DNA of 15,075 bases, from NCBI GenBank assembly GCA_020026225.1, contig JAHHQU010000051.1, positions 1-15,075 on the forward strand, read 5' to 3'. Shown here piece by piece: positions 14,287 to 15,075 of this stretch. Numbering within the stretch: position 1 is the first letter of the stretch; the number at the start of each line of letters is the position of its first letter. The notes below the pieces were generated by a model. The model searched no databases and was not told the origin of the DNA. It saw nothing but the letters and a program-made list of their open reading frames with translations. Origin of the DNA: Phocaeicola sp. (lineage in GTDB: Bacteria > Bacteroidota > Bacteroidia > Bacteroidales > Bacteroidaceae). A program made the position numbers and the translations under genes.

Positions 14287-14598
14287 AGTGTATCTTTTCG
14301 GGAGCTGCCCCACGGAACCGCCTGGAAACTGTACCGCATCGTGCAGGAAATCACGTCCAACCTCATCAAGCATACCTCGGCCGATGAGATCGAGCTGTCC
14401 CTGACACTGTCTGACGAGACTCCGTGCCAGTTGGTCATCTAGGACAACGCCCACTCCCCTTCCCTTTCCCAAAGCAGCAGCACGTCCTCCGGCATCGGAT
14501 TGCGGACCGTGGACGACCGGGTGAAGACCATCCACGGCACCACCTGCCACCAGTCGGCGGAAGGGGTCAACCGGTTCATCCTGACGTTTCACCTCTAA
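14287..14598 (+). pseudogene. Sensor histidine kinase, C-terminal ATPase-domain remnant
   Basis: In one plus-strand frame the sequence reads FRELPHGTAWKLYRIVQEI, then NLIKHTSADEIELSLTLSD (N box), LVI, a TAG at 14440-14442, DNAHS, SGIGLRTVDDRVKTIHGT (G boxes) and a stop at 14596. This is the HATPase_c end of a NarX/DegS/LytS-type kinase (LYRIVQE, IKH, GIGLR). The TAG stands where the usual E of an EDNG motif is expected, a single-base change from GAG. Upstream of 14263-14265 (TGA in frame) no dimerisation or sensor domain is left. Only the last third of such a kinase survives, so it is non-functional. GC content is high relative to the neighbouring intergenic DNA. Confidence 0.8.
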
Positions 14599-14676
14599 AA
14601 GCCCGTGAACCAGCGGCCAAGCGGTCGGAAGAAAATCCGAAAACGGAATTTTTAACAATAAAATTCACTTAAACAG

Positions 14677-14707
14677 TTGGTTATATGAAACAAAACCCCT
14701 ATCTTTG
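14677..14707 (+). promoter_or_regulatory. rplU promoter (Bacteroidetes type)
   Basis: TTGG at 14677-14680, a 19-base spacer, then TATCTTTG at 14700-14707. This matches the Bacteroidetes -33/-7 consensus in sequence and spacing. Transcription should begin near 14712-14715, giving a leader of about 80 bases. Confidence 0.85.
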
Positions 14708-14792
14708 CAGCCGATTTTAGTCCGATGAGGTAAAAAAGCGGCTGCAAGAATCGGTCCACCTTACGGAAGAAACCCGTTTAATAGATTAAAAG
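14708..14792 (+). promoter_or_regulatory. 5' leader of rplU with possible RNA structure
   Basis: CGGCTGCAA (14739-14747) is the exact complement of TTGCAGCCG (14705-14713), though most of the latter precedes the expected transcript start. AATCGG (14749-14754) can pair with CCGATT at 14711-14716, or its ATCGG part with CCGAT at 14722-14726. The alternatives exclude one another. Ribosomal protein leaders are often autoregulated, but this one is not recognised. Confidence 0.3.
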
Positions 14793-15075
14793 ATGTACGT
14801 AATTGTAGAAATTAACGGTCAGCAGTTCAAAGCAGAAGAAGGCAAGAAACTGTTTGTTCACCACATTCAGAACGCTGAAAGCGGTGCAACTGTTGAATTT
14901 GACAAAGTTTTGTTGGTAGACAACAATGGTACTGTAACTGTAGGTCTTCCTACTGTAGAAGGTGCTAAAGTGGTATGCGAAGTTGCTTCTCCACTTGTAA
15001 AAGGTGAAAAAGTATTGGTATTCCACAAGAAGAGAAGAAAAGGTTACAGAAAACTGAACGGTCACCGTCAGCAGT
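14793..15075 (+). CDS. rplU: 50S ribosomal protein L21 (partial, 3' end outside window)
   Basis: 94 codons are present, open to the window edge; full bacterial L21 is about 103-106 aa. The N-terminus MYVIVEINGQQFKAEEG, then VEFDKVLLV and the C-terminal HKKRRKGYRKLNGHRQ block are diagnostic of L21, which binds 23S rRNA in the large subunit. The ATG at 14793 gives the standard N-terminus. The gene has its own promoter and leader just upstream, and in most bacteria it is followed by rpmA (L27), which would lie beyond this window. Confidence 0.97.
   Translation, partial: MYVIVEINGQQFKAEEGKKLFVHHIQNAESGATVEFDKVLLVDNNGTVTVGLPTVEGAKVVCEVASPLVKGEKVLVFHKKRRKGYRKLNGHRQQ

Noticed and set aside
14233..14658. 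141-codon minus-strand frame next to rplU
   Set aside because: The plus strand here reads as a histidine kinase ATPase domain with G boxes; the minus frame is proline- and glycine-rich and unlike any family.

Overview
This looks like chromosomal DNA of a Bacteroidales bacterium, probably Bacteroides, Phocaeicola or a close relative. Three things suggest it: promoters of the Bacteroidetes type (TAnnTTTG -7 box with a TTG-type -33 element), best seen before rplU; start sites with little Shine-Dalgarno signal; and the gene content. Species cannot be set from the sequence alone.

Left part (about 1-5660): an AT-rich restriction-modification island read on the minus strand and closed by a terminator at 81-119. 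In order of transcription it holds a small unknown ORF (70 aa), a DpnM/Dam-type adenine methyltransferase, a DpnII-type restriction endonuclease, a second PD-(D/E)XK-like nuclease that overlaps the endonuclease gene by 14 bases, an AIPR-family (abortive infection/phage resistance) protein, and a DpnA-type second methyltransferase whose start overlaps the AIPR stop codon. Compared with the classic three-gene DpnII locus, the two methylases are separated by two extra defence-type genes. This is the most interesting system in the window.

Junction (about 5747-6835): a decayed IS4-family transposase with many frameshifts and stops, followed by a strong hairpin terminator. It marks the edge between the AT-rich island and the more GC-rich backbone.

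Middle (6923-10645): a tight minus-strand operon of an 897-aa sulfur-relay fusion protein (CoA-disulfide-reductase-like flavoprotein, rhodanese, TusA and DsrE domains), a MarR-family regulator and QueH (epoxyqueuosine reductase). Three inverted repeats with TTTTC/GAAAA arms lie upstream and may be operators for the MarR protein.

Right-middle (10858-13247): the wreck of a drug-efflux operon on the minus strand. It comprises an AraC-type regulator with paired frameshifts and a late nonsense codon, a tolC-like gene cut after about 175 codons and joined by deletion to the middle of an emrA/hlyD-like gene, then membrane-protein debris, a 37-codon ORF made of three 11-residue repeats, and a clear terminator.

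Right end (13418-15075): an intact AqpZ-type aquaporin on the minus strand, a nonsense-mutated remnant of a sensor histidine kinase ATPase domain on the plus strand, then the rplU promoter, leader and the first 94 codons of ribosomal protein L21.
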